Below, one piece after another: positions 22,965-31,433 of a DNA stretch of 64,000 nt. Within the stretch, counting starts at the first letter, position 1. Every line of letters starts with the position of its first letter. A program made the translations under genes and the position numbers. The stretch is from a virus. The notes beneath the pieces are model-generated. The model was not told the origin of the DNA, did no database searches, and saw only the letters and a program-made list of their open reading frames with translations. The stretch covers positions 37,032-101,031 of the IMG/VR virus record IMGVR_UViG_3300003323_001142; one strand, given 5' to 3'.

Positions 22965-23794
22965 CCGACCGCATCCCCGACATCGCAAAGTACAACGGTC
23001 TGCCTGCGCGCAAAAACGGCGACAGCGGGACGGGGAAGACCGCCGAGCCGCCGACCTTCCTGGTTAACGAACGGATCATCTTTGCGCCGCCGGGCGAGCC
23101 GGAACTGAAGCTGCGCGTGGCTCACGTCTACGAGCACGGAGCGATCCTGTGCCTCGACGAACACGGCGAGCGCAACACCATCTCATCTGGGTTCGTGCGG
23201 TATTGCCGACGAGACCCGGAACAATCCCGGCCGTGGAGGCCGACTGCGCCGATCGCAATCTCGGGTGCGGGCATCAGCCTCGGCAAGATCGACGGCGGCG
23301 ACCTCCTTGGCGGCAACAGCACCTCGATTGGTCCGTCACGAAGCCATTGGACTGCACCAGCGGATTCGGATCCGATTGCAGACATCAAGCGGGCCTTCGA
23401 GATGGATCGCCAAGCCGCAGCAGCGCCGCGGGTGCCAGTGCTCGCAGACGGGCGGTATCTGCTCGTTCCGATCGGGCGCTTCAGCCATCCTGGTGGTGAG
23501 ATCGAATTCACACGCGAGGATTGCGCGGCGATCGTCGAGAGCTTCTCCGAGTCCGTTATCATCCACAAGGATTTCGTCTCGCAAGAAGACTTCGGCCGCC
23601 GCCTCCCGGCTGGCGTGATCACTGCGCTGCATGTCCAATGGTCGCCGCTCGGGAGAATGCTTTACGCAGTGGGCACGCACCGACACTTGGCGCCGGGCGT
23701 GAAGGACAAAGGCACCAGGGGGCGCTGGGAGTTATTCACTGCGTCGCTGACCAAAGCACCGCTTGCTGGCTGGCCGGAGCTACGGAAGGTCTAG
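22961..23794 (+). CDS. Hypothetical protein
   Basis: A 277-residue protein (ATG 22961). The first half has beta-rich segments (ERIIFAPPGEPELKLRVAHV) and the second half shows VLADGRYLLVPIGRF, EIEFTREDCAAIVESF, then DFVSQEDFG. The last part is reminiscent of head-protease-associated or Mu I-like strands, but no catalytic motif is visible. I do not recognise a family. Confidence 0.55.
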   Translation: MTDRIPDIAKYNGLPARKNGDSGTGKTAEPPTFLVNERIIFAPPGEPELKLRVAHVYEHGAILCLDEHGERNTISSGFVRYCRRDPEQSRPWRPTAPIAISGAGISLGKIDGGDLLGGNSTSIGPSRSHWTAPADSDPIADIKRAFEMDRQAAAAPRVPVLADGRYLLVPIGRFSHPGGEIEFTREDCAAIVESFSESVIIHKDFVSQEDFGRRLPAGVITALHVQWSPLGRMLYAVGTHRHLAPGVKDKGTRGRWELFTASLTKAPLAGWPELRKV

Positions 23795-23805
23795 GGATAG
23801 GAGCG

Positions 23806-24117
23806 ATGGCAATCCGCATCAACGCCTGGCGCGAGCATTGGTCTCGGCAGCAAGAGCAATTCGATAAGTTCTACGAGTGGGTTGGCCCCGACGGGAAGCG
23901 CCCGCGTGAGTGGAAGGAAACGATCGACGGCGTCGAGTACACCTGCAGCGACGTGTCGGCGTTTGATTTGCGGCCGCGACCGAAGACGGCCATTGAGGTC
24001 TATGGCCCGGCTGAGGCTGAGCGTAGACGCGCCGGCTGGCTGCGCATGATCTTTGGATCCGGTCCGGGCGGTGACGAAAGTCACCTCGATCTGCGGCGAC
24101 GCCTCACCGTCGAGTAG
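23806..24117 (+). CDS. Hypothetical protein
   Basis: A 103-residue protein; ATG 23806 follows GGATAGGAG. It is rich in Trp, Glu and Arg and includes EWKETIDGVEYTCSDVSAF. No family. Its 3-prime end converges with a small minus-strand frame, the only such case in the early region. Confidence 0.55.
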   Translation: MAIRINAWREHWSRQQEQFDKFYEWVGPDGKRPREWKETIDGVEYTCSDVSAFDLRPRPKTAIEVYGPAEAERRRAGWLRMIFGSGPGGDESHLDLRRRLTVE

Positions 24118-24292
24118 CCCGAGCAAGCGCGATCAACTCCAGCAGCTTTCCCGCCGGCACCACCACCCCCACGTCCGGCCCTTTCGCCCAGGCCTCCTGA
24201 GCCCAGCGGAAGGCCTCGGTGACATCGGGGGTCGAGCCACGCGGGGCGGCGATGGCTTCGGATCGGGCTTTGGCGAGGGATGTGACGGCCAT
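24104..24292 (-). CDS. Possible small minus-strand protein
   Basis: A 62-residue frame reading MAVTSLAKARSEAIAAP, then EAFRWAQEAWAKGPDVGVVV and a helical end. The amino-acid mix looks natural and no plus-strand gene fills 24118-24350. A ribosome binding site is not evident. It overlaps the end of the plus-strand neighbour by 14 bases. Tentative. Confidence 0.4.
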   Translation of the reverse strand: MAVTSLAKARSEAIAAPRGSTPDVTEAFRWAQEAWAKGPDVGVVVPAGKLLELIALARATRR

Positions 24293-24350
24293 CGGGGGAA
24301 TGTGACGCGAGGGGGCGGATGGGGCAACGGGGCGAAGGAAAGAGGTCGCA

Positions 24351-24605
24351 ATGGAAGGCATAGAGCAAAAGATTCGCGCGGCGGCAGAGCGACTGGCGAA
24401 AGCCAGCGACGCGAGACATCGCGCAGAGGTGGCGGTGCGCGAGGCGACAATCGCGCTGAACAACGCACTTCGAGCAGAGAGCGAGGCGCGAGAGGCCCTC
24501 CTTACGGCCACAGCCGATTGCGTGGACCAATACCGCGAAGTCCCCGCGTCGACGTTCGTGCTGATCCCCCCGATCGCGGGCCATGCGACGGCCGCGCCCA
24601 GCTGA
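24351..24605 (+). CDS. Small coiled-coil protein
   Basis: An 84-residue protein (ATG 24351, GGAAAGAGG upstream). Residues 3-60 form a long Ala/Glu/Arg-rich amphipathic helix, likely a coiled coil; the tail is hydrophobic and Pro-containing. It lies just before the terminase genes. Unknown. Confidence 0.55.
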   Translation: MEGIEQKIRAAAERLAKASDARHRAEVAVREATIALNNALRAESEAREALLTATADCVDQYREVPASTFVLIPPIAGHATAAPS

Positions 24606-24626
24606 CCGAACGAACCGAGCATCACC

Positions 24627-25184
24627 ATGCACTCCGAGCCGCCGCGGGCGGCCCCTCCCAAGCGTGGCCCCAAGCGGGTCGTTCCGAAGTTCGTCCAGCG
24701 GGAACTGGACATCGCCTACGCCGGCCTGGACGCCGACGAGCGGATCCGCTTTATGCGGATGGCCAAGGGCGAGATCCGCCGCGGTTTCCGTCGCGTTCGC
24801 TGGGCCAATGAGGCCGCAGAGCGGATAGCGAACAAGAAGTCCACCTACGAGCAGGAGCCGCTCCTCGAAAGCACGCGAACGGTCGCCGAAGCTGTCGAGA
24901 AGCTGGTGAACAGCTACGACAAGCTCGACGGCATGTGCCACCGCGCTTACCAGCGCGTCGAGCCGTTCGTGAAGATGGCGGCGAAGCTCACCGAGGAGCA
25001 GCGACCGACTGTCCAGATCGTGCAGATCGGGCAGACCGGCACCGATCCGGCCATCCGAGCTCTGTTCGGCGCTCCAACGCCGCGCGAAATCATCGATGCC
25101 ACCGAAGAAGCCAGCGAAGAGCGAGCGGCCGATGGTGCCGCCGAAGCTCCTGACGCCGTACCAGAAGGAGATCGTCGGGGCTGA
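24627..25184 (+). CDS. Probable terminase small subunit
   Basis: A 185-residue protein immediately upstream of, and overlapping by 89 bases, the large terminase gene. It begins with a basic region (KRGPKRVVPKFVQREL), is helical through the middle and ends acidic. Small subunits are poorly conserved, so the call is mainly positional. It would bind the packaging site and direct the large subunit. DUF3486/gp27-like is possible. Confidence 0.55.
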   Translation: MHSEPPRAAPPKRGPKRVVPKFVQRELDIAYAGLDADERIRFMRMAKGEIRRGFRRVRWANEAAERIANKKSTYEQEPLLESTRTVAEAVEKLVNSYDKLDGMCHRAYQRVEPFVKMAAKLTEEQRPTVQIVQIGQTGTDPAIRALFGAPTPREIIDATEEASEERAADGAAEAPDAVPEGDRRG

Positions 25185-26559
25185 GTGGTTCGACCCGAGG
25201 ACGGGGCTCGCGCGCGTCCACACACTCGAAAAGGCGCGGCGCATCGGGGGGTCGACCGCTGGCGCCTACTGGGCCGCGTTCCTGGCCCTTGGGAAGCAGC
25301 CGCGGCGCGGCGGAGAGCTCTTCGACCAGCACGATCCGATGGACGTCTGGATCGTGTCCAAGGACTTCCTTGGCGCGAAGAACCTCCTTCGGGAGGTCGT
25401 CGACGCGTGCGCCAGCATGGCGCCGCTCAACCCCGATTTCGAAGTCACCCCCACCGCGACCACCGTCACCTTCCGGAGCGGCAAGCGCGTCGTTGCGATG
25501 CCGTGCCGCGCGGAGACCATCCGCAGCTGCACGGGCGCTGTGGTGCTCGACGAGGTCGCCTTCTGGCGGACTCCCGAGGAAATCTGGGGCGCCGCGAAGG
25601 TTGTCGCCGGAGCGAACCTCAAGGTAGGCGCTCGCGGCTATCCCATCCTCGCGATCACGACCCCTTGGGACGCTGGCTCGCTCGCGCACCGCATCTTTAC
25701 GGATGACGAGTTCCCGTTCATCCGGCACCGCGTCGACGTGTATCGGGCGGCCCGTGAGGGCTTCCCGATCGACATCGAGAAGACCCGGACCGAACTCGGC
25801 ATCCCGGAGCTATTCGCCAGCGAGTTTGAGCTCTCGTGGAATCGGGCGGGAGCCTCGTTCTTCCCCCTCGACAAGCTCCGCGACTGCCAAGAAGACGAAC
25901 TCCCCGACGATTGGCAAAGCCTCCCGGCCTACTTCGGCATCGACGTAGGCGGCGGCAAAGGCCGCGACAACACCGCCTGTGTCCAATGGCGCCCCTCCGG
26001 CAACGACTGCTGGATGGTCGGCGTTAAGGCCTTCAGCGATCTCGATCACGTCGAGCAATGCGACACCGTCGAAGGCTGGATCGTGCAGGACACGACCGAG
26101 TCGACCCACGTCACCATCGCGATCGACGCCGGCATCATGGGTGGCCCGATGATCACGGAGCTCCGGCACCGGTTCAAACGCCGGAAGCGCGTGCGGATCG
26201 TGGGCCTCGGCATGGGCGTCCCGCAGCAAGAGAAGTACGCCACGGCGACCCGGCGCGCGCTTGAGCACGGGCGGATCAAGCTTTACACGGGCACCGAAGC
26301 GGGCGGCGACGAGCACGGTGCGCGGGCACTGATGCTCGAGCTCTCGACGCTCAAGACACGGCCCGGGGTCGGCGGCCGGCTCACGTTCGTGACGCCGCGC
26401 GACCCGAGCAAGGGACACTGCGATCGGGCTTGGGCGGCGATGTTTGGGCTGTCGAAGATCGAGGGGGTCGATTCGATCGCGGGCGTCAGCGCTACCGGTA
26501 CCACGTTCGCCAGCATCGGCGTCTCTCACCATGAAACGGAAGCCATCGGATTCGGCTGA
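25096..26559 (+). CDS. Terminase large subunit, Mu gp28-like
   Basis: A 487-residue protein. ATG 25096 is used; ATG 25132 is an alternative that reduces overlap. The Walker A-like motif is KARRIGGST (about 46-53), Walker B is AVVLDEVAF (about 148), and ITTPWD is the coupling motif. The nuclease half has FGIDVGGGKGRDN (about 280), IAIDAGIMG (about 341) and HCDRAWA (about 441), supplying the acidic metal ligands of an RNase H fold. It packages DNA into the prohead. The order of following genes is that of Mu. Confidence 0.88.
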   Translation: MPPKKPAKSERPMVPPKLLTPYQKEIVGAEWFDPRTGLARVHTLEKARRIGGSTAGAYWAAFLALGKQPRRGGELFDQHDPMDVWIVSKDFLGAKNLLREVVDACASMAPLNPDFEVTPTATTVTFRSGKRVVAMPCRAETIRSCTGAVVLDEVAFWRTPEEIWGAAKVVAGANLKVGARGYPILAITTPWDAGSLAHRIFTDDEFPFIRHRVDVYRAAREGFPIDIEKTRTELGIPELFASEFELSWNRAGASFFPLDKLRDCQEDELPDDWQSLPAYFGIDVGGGKGRDNTACVQWRPSGNDCWMVGVKAFSDLDHVEQCDTVEGWIVQDTTESTHVTIAIDAGIMGGPMITELRHRFKRRKRVRIVGLGMGVPQQEKYATATRRALEHGRIKLYTGTEAGGDEHGARALMLELSTLKTRPGVGGRLTFVTPRDPSKGHCDRAWAAMFGLSKIEGVDSIAGVSATGTTFASIGVSHHETEAIGFG

Positions 26560-26593
26560 CTCGCGCTGAGCGGGGCGCCGTGCCTCGCCACCC

Positions 26594-28198
26594 ATGCAGC
26601 TACCCGGATTCCTTCAATGGCTTGCGCCGAAGCGGCAACAGCCTGACGAACTACCGACGGCGTCGATCGATCCCCGGGTCGATCCGGAGGCGCAAGCAGC
26701 TGTAGCCGAACGCCAGGCCCTGCCGGAGCCGACTCCGGACAAGGCGCCGCTCGCGCCCTATCCATCCGTGGATAGGTACCCAACCATCTTGGGCAGTGCG
26801 GTCACGCTCGCGTACATCTCGAGCGTCTTCCGCCTCGCGCTCACCGGCTACCGCCGCGAATTCGTCGATGTGCTCGACGAGCTGCTCGAGCGCGACCCGC
26901 ACATGTACGCGGTCGTTGCCCAGCGGGTGCACGCGGTCGCCGGCGGCCGCATCCAGGTCATCCCGGCCGAGACCGAGCAGGGCAGCGGCGACGAAGTACG
27001 CGCCCAAGAACTCGCCGACCTGGTGAAGCGCCGGATTGGCGCCATCCCCGATTTTCAACAGTCGGTCGCCCAACTGCAATGGGGCGGGCTGTTCTACGGC
27101 GTGGGCGCCTCTGAGATCAGCTGGCGTCAGGACGAAGACGGCTGGTATCCGGCGCGACTGCACTGGATCCACAGCCGGCGGCTCGCGTACCCCGACGCCA
27201 CGAGCTGGTCGGTCCGCATCTGGGACCAGGGCATGGTCTCCTCGTGGGGCTATCTCGAGGACCCCACCGGCCGGCTCTTCGGAATCAAGTGCGACGACTT
27301 CCCCGGGAAGTTCCTCGTTCACACGCCGAGCGTGCGGGGGAACTACCCGACCCGGGACGGCCTCGGGCGCGAGATGGCCTACTGGTCCGCGTTGAAGCTC
27401 ATGGGGGCCCGCGGGGCTTCCCAATACGTCGAGCGGTTCGGTAAGCCGTGGACCGCGGGTTACTACACGACGGGAGACGACGGGCATCCACGGGCGGCGA
27501 ACGAAGAGGACATCAAGGCGCTTGAGGCGGCCGGCCGAGCGCTCGGCATTGGAAGCCTTGCCCACGCCACACTCCCTGACTCCACGAAGCTCGACATCTT
27601 CGGCCCGGCCGCCTTCGCCCCCGGATCGAATCTCATCCACGCGGCCTTCGTTGCCATGTGCAATGCCGAGATCAGCAAAGCGGGACTCGGGCAGACGGAC
27701 ACCGTCGAGGCTGGCCCGAACGGCTCGCGGGCCGCGACCGAGGTCCGAAAGAGCGGCACCTACGAGCTCTACCGGTACGACGCCGCGTGCATGTCGGAGA
27801 CGCTCCACTACCTCGCGCGGTGGATCGTTCGGCTGAACGCCCCCGAAGACGAGCGGCTCACCCCGAAGGTGATTCTCCACGCTGCGGAAGCGCCCGATCC
27901 GGACGCGCTCGTGAAACGCGCCGCGACCTTGGCCGACGCCGGGGCGCCCGTGGACGCTGACGAACTTGGCGAGCTCACCGGCGTGCCGATGCTGCCCGCG
28001 ACGAAGCCCGGCGAGAACCCGCAGGGGCGGCGCCTCTACAAGATGGCGCCCCTCAAGCCGTACGAAGTCCAAAGCCTCCGCCGTCTCGATGCGGGCGAAA
28101 CGCTCGAGACGCCAGCCAAGCCCATTCAGCCGAGTGCTGAGGTCAATCCCGCCGAAGCGGGGACGGCCGCAGCCGGCGCAACCGAAAGCGACTCCTAA
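26594..28198 (+). CDS. Portal protein, DUF935 (Mu gp29-like)
   Basis: A 534-residue protein. Matches to the DUF935 portal family include LDELLERDPHMYAVVAQRV, QWGGLFYGVGASEISW, the LVHTPSVRGNYP motif with GLGREMAYWSALK, and ERFGKPWTAGYY. The portal forms the dodecameric ring through which DNA passes. The N-terminal 60 residues and the Ala/Pro-rich C-terminus are variable. No Mu F (gp30)-like gene follows, unlike Mu. Confidence 0.88.
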   Translation: MQLPGFLQWLAPKRQQPDELPTASIDPRVDPEAQAAVAERQALPEPTPDKAPLAPYPSVDRYPTILGSAVTLAYISSVFRLALTGYRREFVDVLDELLERDPHMYAVVAQRVHAVAGGRIQVIPAETEQGSGDEVRAQELADLVKRRIGAIPDFQQSVAQLQWGGLFYGVGASEISWRQDEDGWYPARLHWIHSRRLAYPDATSWSVRIWDQGMVSSWGYLEDPTGRLFGIKCDDFPGKFLVHTPSVRGNYPTRDGLGREMAYWSALKLMGARGASQYVERFGKPWTAGYYTTGDDGHPRAANEEDIKALEAAGRALGIGSLAHATLPDSTKLDIFGPAAFAPGSNLIHAAFVAMCNAEISKAGLGQTDTVEAGPNGSRAATEVRKSGTYELYRYDAACMSETLHYLARWIVRLNAPEDERLTPKVILHAAEAPDPDALVKRAATLADAGAPVDADELGELTGVPMLPATKPGENPQGRRLYKMAPLKPYEVQSLRRLDAGETLETPAKPIQPSAEVNPAEAGTAAAGATESDS

Positions 28199-28207
28199 GG
28201 AGCCACC

Positions 28208-28702
28208 ATGCCCGCACCGACTTCTATCATCGTTCCCGACATCCAGGCCGTTGCCAACTACCCGTTCGCGCTCGGCTCCGCTCTCGTCGAAGTCGCTTCC
28301 ACCCGAGCCTTCCATCTGAAGCTCGCCATCGCCTTCGGCACGGCCGACGCCGCGACGCTCTACACGATCCCGACCGGCCTCAAGGCCGAGATCGAGCGGG
28401 CTTACTGGGAGGTCACGACCTCGTTCACCGGTGGCTCGTCAAGCGCCATTGGCGTCTCGTCCTCGAATACCTCGTACGCCACGAAGGGGGACATCCTTGG
28501 GGGCGCATCCGGTGACGTGGCGGCGACGCTCGTGTCGACTGGCCTTACCTATAAGGGCGGGACGATCGGCGCGAAGTTCGGGTCGAACGGGATGGTCGTG
28601 TTGGTCGGAGGCGATACCATTCGCTTCGACCGCATCACCTCCGCCTTCACCGCCGGCGCCGGGTTCGTGCATCTCACCGGCACGCTCATCGAGACGCCGT
28701 AA
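28208..28702 (+). CDS. Hypothetical structural protein (head region)
   Basis: A 164-residue protein (ATG 28208, AAGGAG upstream). It is beta-rich with low charge, and its polar Ser/Thr/Gly mix and strands such as KAEIERAYWEVTTSF and GFVHLTGTLIETP suggest a virion component, perhaps a fibre or decoration protein. It takes the place where Mu encodes gp30. No family is recognised. Confidence 0.55.
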   Translation: MPAPTSIIVPDIQAVANYPFALGSALVEVASTRAFHLKLAIAFGTADAATLYTIPTGLKAEIERAYWEVTTSFTGGSSSAIGVSSSNTSYATKGDILGGASGDVAATLVSTGLTYKGGTIGAKFGSNGMVVLVGGDTIRFDRITSAFTAGAGFVHLTGTLIETP

Positions 28703-28707
28703 CGATC

Positions 28708-30867
28708 GTGGCTGAGGACTGCACCAGCGTCCCGAATTTCGGGATGGCGGTTCCGCGCGGCGGATCGTCGTGTGCGAAGTGCCGCTACCTCGAAACGCGA
28801 GAAGGCCGGCCGTTCTGTCGCAACGACGACTTCATCCGGTTTCTCGGCGTGAGGCCCGAAAGCACAAGCGCCGTCCACATCCCCGCGCCCGATGATGATC
28901 CGGGACGCTATTGCTGCAATGCGTTCTCGCCGTCCGCCGACTTCATGCTCGCGAGCGCCAAAGGCAGCAAAGACGGCAGTGGCAACGCAGCGCCCGCAGC
29001 CGTGACGCTCGACCTGGGCATGGACGACGTGCACATCCCGAGCGTGCCCACGAAAGCGCCAAGGACGAGGACCATGTCCAAGCTCACCACGCGACAGCGC
29101 AAGGCCATTCCGAAAGGCCAATTCGCCGATCCGGAGAATAAGGCGTACCCGATCCACAATGCCGCTCACGTTCGGAATGCGGCGGCGCGCCTCGAGCAGC
29201 AGAAGGGCTCGATGGCGCCCGAGAAGTACCGATCGATCCGGCGGAACATCGCCCGCGCCGCTCGCAAGTTTGGCATCAAGTCGGAATACAACACGAAGAC
29301 CGCACGGATGCGCGGTCGCGGTATGAGACTGTCGCTGGACCACCCGCAGCATGGCCGGCTGGAAGTGCGGACGATGTCCGCTGGCCCCGGGGGCGTCTTC
29401 TATCTGGCGCCACTGTCCGCCGCCATCGACCCCGAGTCGGCGCCGGGGCAGACCGCCGTAGCGCTCGACGATGCCGGTGGCTCGCCCAAGCGATTGGTCT
29501 GGAACCAGCTCGCTGAAGTCGGCCAATTCAAGGGCCACCCCGCTGGCCCGTTCGAACTCACCCCGCGGGTGTTTGCCGAGATCGTCTCGAACTTCGAACG
29601 CGAGCACATTCCGATCCCCATCGACGCCGAGCACGCCTCGGAGGCTCCCGGGACACAGGGCTCGGTGCCAGTGGTGGGAGCCCCCGCAATGGGCTGGATC
29701 CACCAGCTGGACAACCGCGGAGACGGAGGTCTTTGGGGTCTCGTCGAGTGGCTGGAGCCAGCGCGGTCCTACATCAAGGAAGGCCGCTATCGGTTCATCT
29801 CCCCGGCCGTGCGCTTCAACTCGCGCGACCCGAAGACCGGTTCGCCGATCGGGGCCCGGCTGAGCAGCGCCGGGATCACGAACACCCCGTTCCTGAAATC
29901 GATGCAGCAACTCGCTGCAAAGGACAACGCCATGACGACTCAAGCGACCGAATCGGTCGTGCTCAGCAGCCGGTATGTCCACGCCGCTGCTGACTACATG
30001 CCCCGTATCCGTGCAGCGCTCAAGCTCCCGGATATCGCGACAGCCAAGATGTGTTCGGACCACCTGGGGATGCTGCGCGACCATTTCGAGTCCGCCGGCA
30101 ATGACCCCAACGCCGTTCACGAAGGCGTCCGGCTATCCGATTACATGGGGGCGCTACGCGACGGGCTCGGCGTCCCGATGGGCATGACATACGAGGAGAT
30201 GCTCGACCTCGTCGAAGACATGATCGAAGCGGCCATGGACGAGCACGTGGCCGAATACCACAGCCCCGAAGAGGTCGGCGCGAGCTACTCCGACGCGGCC
30301 CCTCAGGAGACGACGATGACCGACAAGGAACTCACCACGCAACTGACCGAGGCGAAGGCCCAGGTCATCACCCTTACCGATAAGGTCACCTCGGCCGAAT
30401 CGGCGACCGCCAAGCTGAGCCTTCAGCTGAAGGACTCGGACGCCAAGATCGGCGAATTGACCGCCCGGATCGCGGCGCTCGAGACGGAAAACAAGAACCT
30501 GAAGGAAGAGCAGGCGAAGCAGACCGACAAGCTCCTTTCGGACAAGGTCGAGACCGCGTTCGTGACGTACAAGGACGCAAAGAAGCTCACCGACGACGAC
30601 AAGCGAGCGATGCTCATCACGCTGAAGAGCGACGCCGCGCTGTTCGATAAGCTCTATCCGGCGGTCGCTCCGCAGCGGCAGCACCTGCTCCGCGATCTCG
30701 CGAATACCCGCCCCGGCAATGCCGAGTCGACGGTCCCGAACACCGCAGCGGTGCCGGACATGAAGACCTTGACCGACAAGTTCGTAAAAGAGGGCAAGTC
30801 GATCGAGGAAGCGGTTTCGCTCGCGTACAAGACCATCAACGAACAACTCTCGCAGCCTGTTGCCTGA
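28708..30867 (+). CDS. Head maturation protease-scaffold fusion (Mu I-like) with extra N-terminal domains
   Basis: A 719-residue protein from GTG 28708. Residues 20-70 hold a Cys cluster (CAKCRYLETREGRPFC, CCNAF) resembling a small iron-sulfur-type or zinc site. Residues about 124-190 (LTTRQRKAIPKGQF, then YPIHNAAHVRNAAARL) match DUF6582. The protease (about 262-405) shows GQFKGHPAGPFELTP, IPIDAEHASE, APAMGWI and RYRFISPAV. A scaffold region with coiled coil follows (540-620) and a polar C-terminus. Mu makes I protease and Z scaffold from one gene in a similar way; the first two domains are additional. Confidence 0.85.
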   Translation: MAEDCTSVPNFGMAVPRGGSSCAKCRYLETREGRPFCRNDDFIRFLGVRPESTSAVHIPAPDDDPGRYCCNAFSPSADFMLASAKGSKDGSGNAAPAAVTLDLGMDDVHIPSVPTKAPRTRTMSKLTTRQRKAIPKGQFADPENKAYPIHNAAHVRNAAARLEQQKGSMAPEKYRSIRRNIARAARKFGIKSEYNTKTARMRGRGMRLSLDHPQHGRLEVRTMSAGPGGVFYLAPLSAAIDPESAPGQTAVALDDAGGSPKRLVWNQLAEVGQFKGHPAGPFELTPRVFAEIVSNFEREHIPIPIDAEHASEAPGTQGSVPVVGAPAMGWIHQLDNRGDGGLWGLVEWLEPARSYIKEGRYRFISPAVRFNSRDPKTGSPIGARLSSAGITNTPFLKSMQQLAAKDNAMTTQATESVVLSSRYVHAAADYMPRIRAALKLPDIATAKMCSDHLGMLRDHFESAGNDPNAVHEGVRLSDYMGALRDGLGVPMGMTYEEMLDLVEDMIEAAMDEHVAEYHSPEEVGASYSDAAPQETTMTDKELTTQLTEAKAQVITLTDKVTSAESATAKLSLQLKDSDAKIGELTARIAALETENKNLKEEQAKQTDKLLSDKVETAFVTYKDAKKLTDDDKRAMLITLKSDAALFDKLYPAVAPQRQHLLRDLANTRPGNAESTVPNTAAVPDMKTLTDKFVKEGKSIEEAVSLAYKTINEQLSQPVA
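30316..30867 (+). CDS. Nested in-frame scaffold protein (Mu Z-like)
   Basis: ATG 30316 lies in frame within the protease gene and has a strong AGGAGA five bases upstream. It would make a 183-residue product beginning MTDKELTTQLTEAKAQVITL, a coiled-coil scaffold equal to the C-terminus of the fusion. Another internal ATG at 29932 follows AAAGGA. Separate scaffold production from an internal start is known in lambda and Mu. Its use here is inferred. Confidence 0.6.
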   Translation: MTDKELTTQLTEAKAQVITLTDKVTSAESATAKLSLQLKDSDAKIGELTARIAALETENKNLKEEQAKQTDKLLSDKVETAFVTYKDAKKLTDDDKRAMLITLKSDAALFDKLYPAVAPQRQHLLRDLANTRPGNAESTVPNTAAVPDMKTLTDKFVKEGKSIEEAVSLAYKTINEQLSQPVA

Positions 30868-30929
30868 GCCCATCCGCTCAGTGAAACAACAAGGCAAACG
30901 CATTCCCAAAACCTGACGCGCAGCGAATA

Positions 30930-30968
30930 GCCGCGCCCTTTCGGCTGCTCTCGAGAATCGAGCGCGGC
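30930..30968. promoter_or_regulatory. Hairpin in the gap before the decoration gene
   Basis: GCCGCGC (30930-30936) pairs with GCGCGGC (30962-30968), with an inner stem CTCGA/TCGAG (30950-30954/30958-30962). It lies in the 118-base gap between scaffold and decoration genes. There is no T-run, so it may be an mRNA stabiliser or processing signal for capsid mRNA. The GC-rich background lowers confidence. Confidence 0.35.
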
Positions 30969-30985
30969 CACGGAGATGTGTATCC

Positions 30986-31393
30986 ATGGCTCAGATCAAT
31001 CAATTGGGCGGCATTGCCGTCGCCGGCGGCGATATCCCGGTCAAGAACTACGGCGGGTCGGACATCGCCGACGGGCTCGCGGTCAAATACGACACGAGCA
31101 ATCCCCCGGGGACGAACACGCCCGCTGGCGTGGTCATCACTTCGAGCGATGCAAACCCGATCGGGTTCGCGCTCGGCACGATTCCCGCTGGCAAGATGGG
31201 ACTCGTTCGCCGCCTCGGTCGCGCGGTGGGCACTGCCTCCGCGACCATCCACGTCGGCGATGTGCTCATGACGGACAGCGCCGGCAAGGTGCTGCCGCAA
31301 ACTGCTGGCAAATACCAGATCGGCATTGCCGCTAGCGAAGCCGTGAACGCCGACAAGGTCGCGGTCGATATCAGCATTGCGAAGGACGCCTAA
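30986..31393 (+). CDS. Head decoration/cement protein (DUF2190-like)
   Basis: A 135-residue protein (ATG 30986, GGAGATG upstream). The Gly-rich opening (GGIAVAGGDIPVKNYGG), PIGFALGTIPAGKMGLVRRLG, the TIHVGDVLMTDSAGKVLP turn and GIAASEAV fit small capsid cement proteins that follow the protease-scaffold gene. It would stabilise the capsid surface. The family match is by pattern only. Confidence 0.65.
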   Translation: MAQINQLGGIAVAGGDIPVKNYGGSDIADGLAVKYDTSNPPGTNTPAGVVITSSDANPIGFALGTIPAGKMGLVRRLGRAVGTASATIHVGDVLMTDSAGKVLPQTAGKYQIGIAASEAVNADKVAVDISIAKDA

Positions 31394-31433
31394 GAGCGCG
31401 TTTCCGCACACCTCCGAAAGGATCCGAACAACT

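Noticed and set aside
24053-24811. A plus-strand open frame of 252 codons
   Set aside because: It overlaps the better-supported genes at 23806, 24351 and 24627 and its product is a low-complexity Arg/Gly string.
26651-28315. A minus-strand open frame of 554 codons
   Set aside because: It mirrors the portal gene. The product is Arg/Gly-rich without recognisable motifs, while the plus strand encodes a clear DUF935 protein.
28549-30120. A minus-strand open frame of 523 codons
   Set aside because: Antisense to the head protease fusion; composition is that of a shadow frame.
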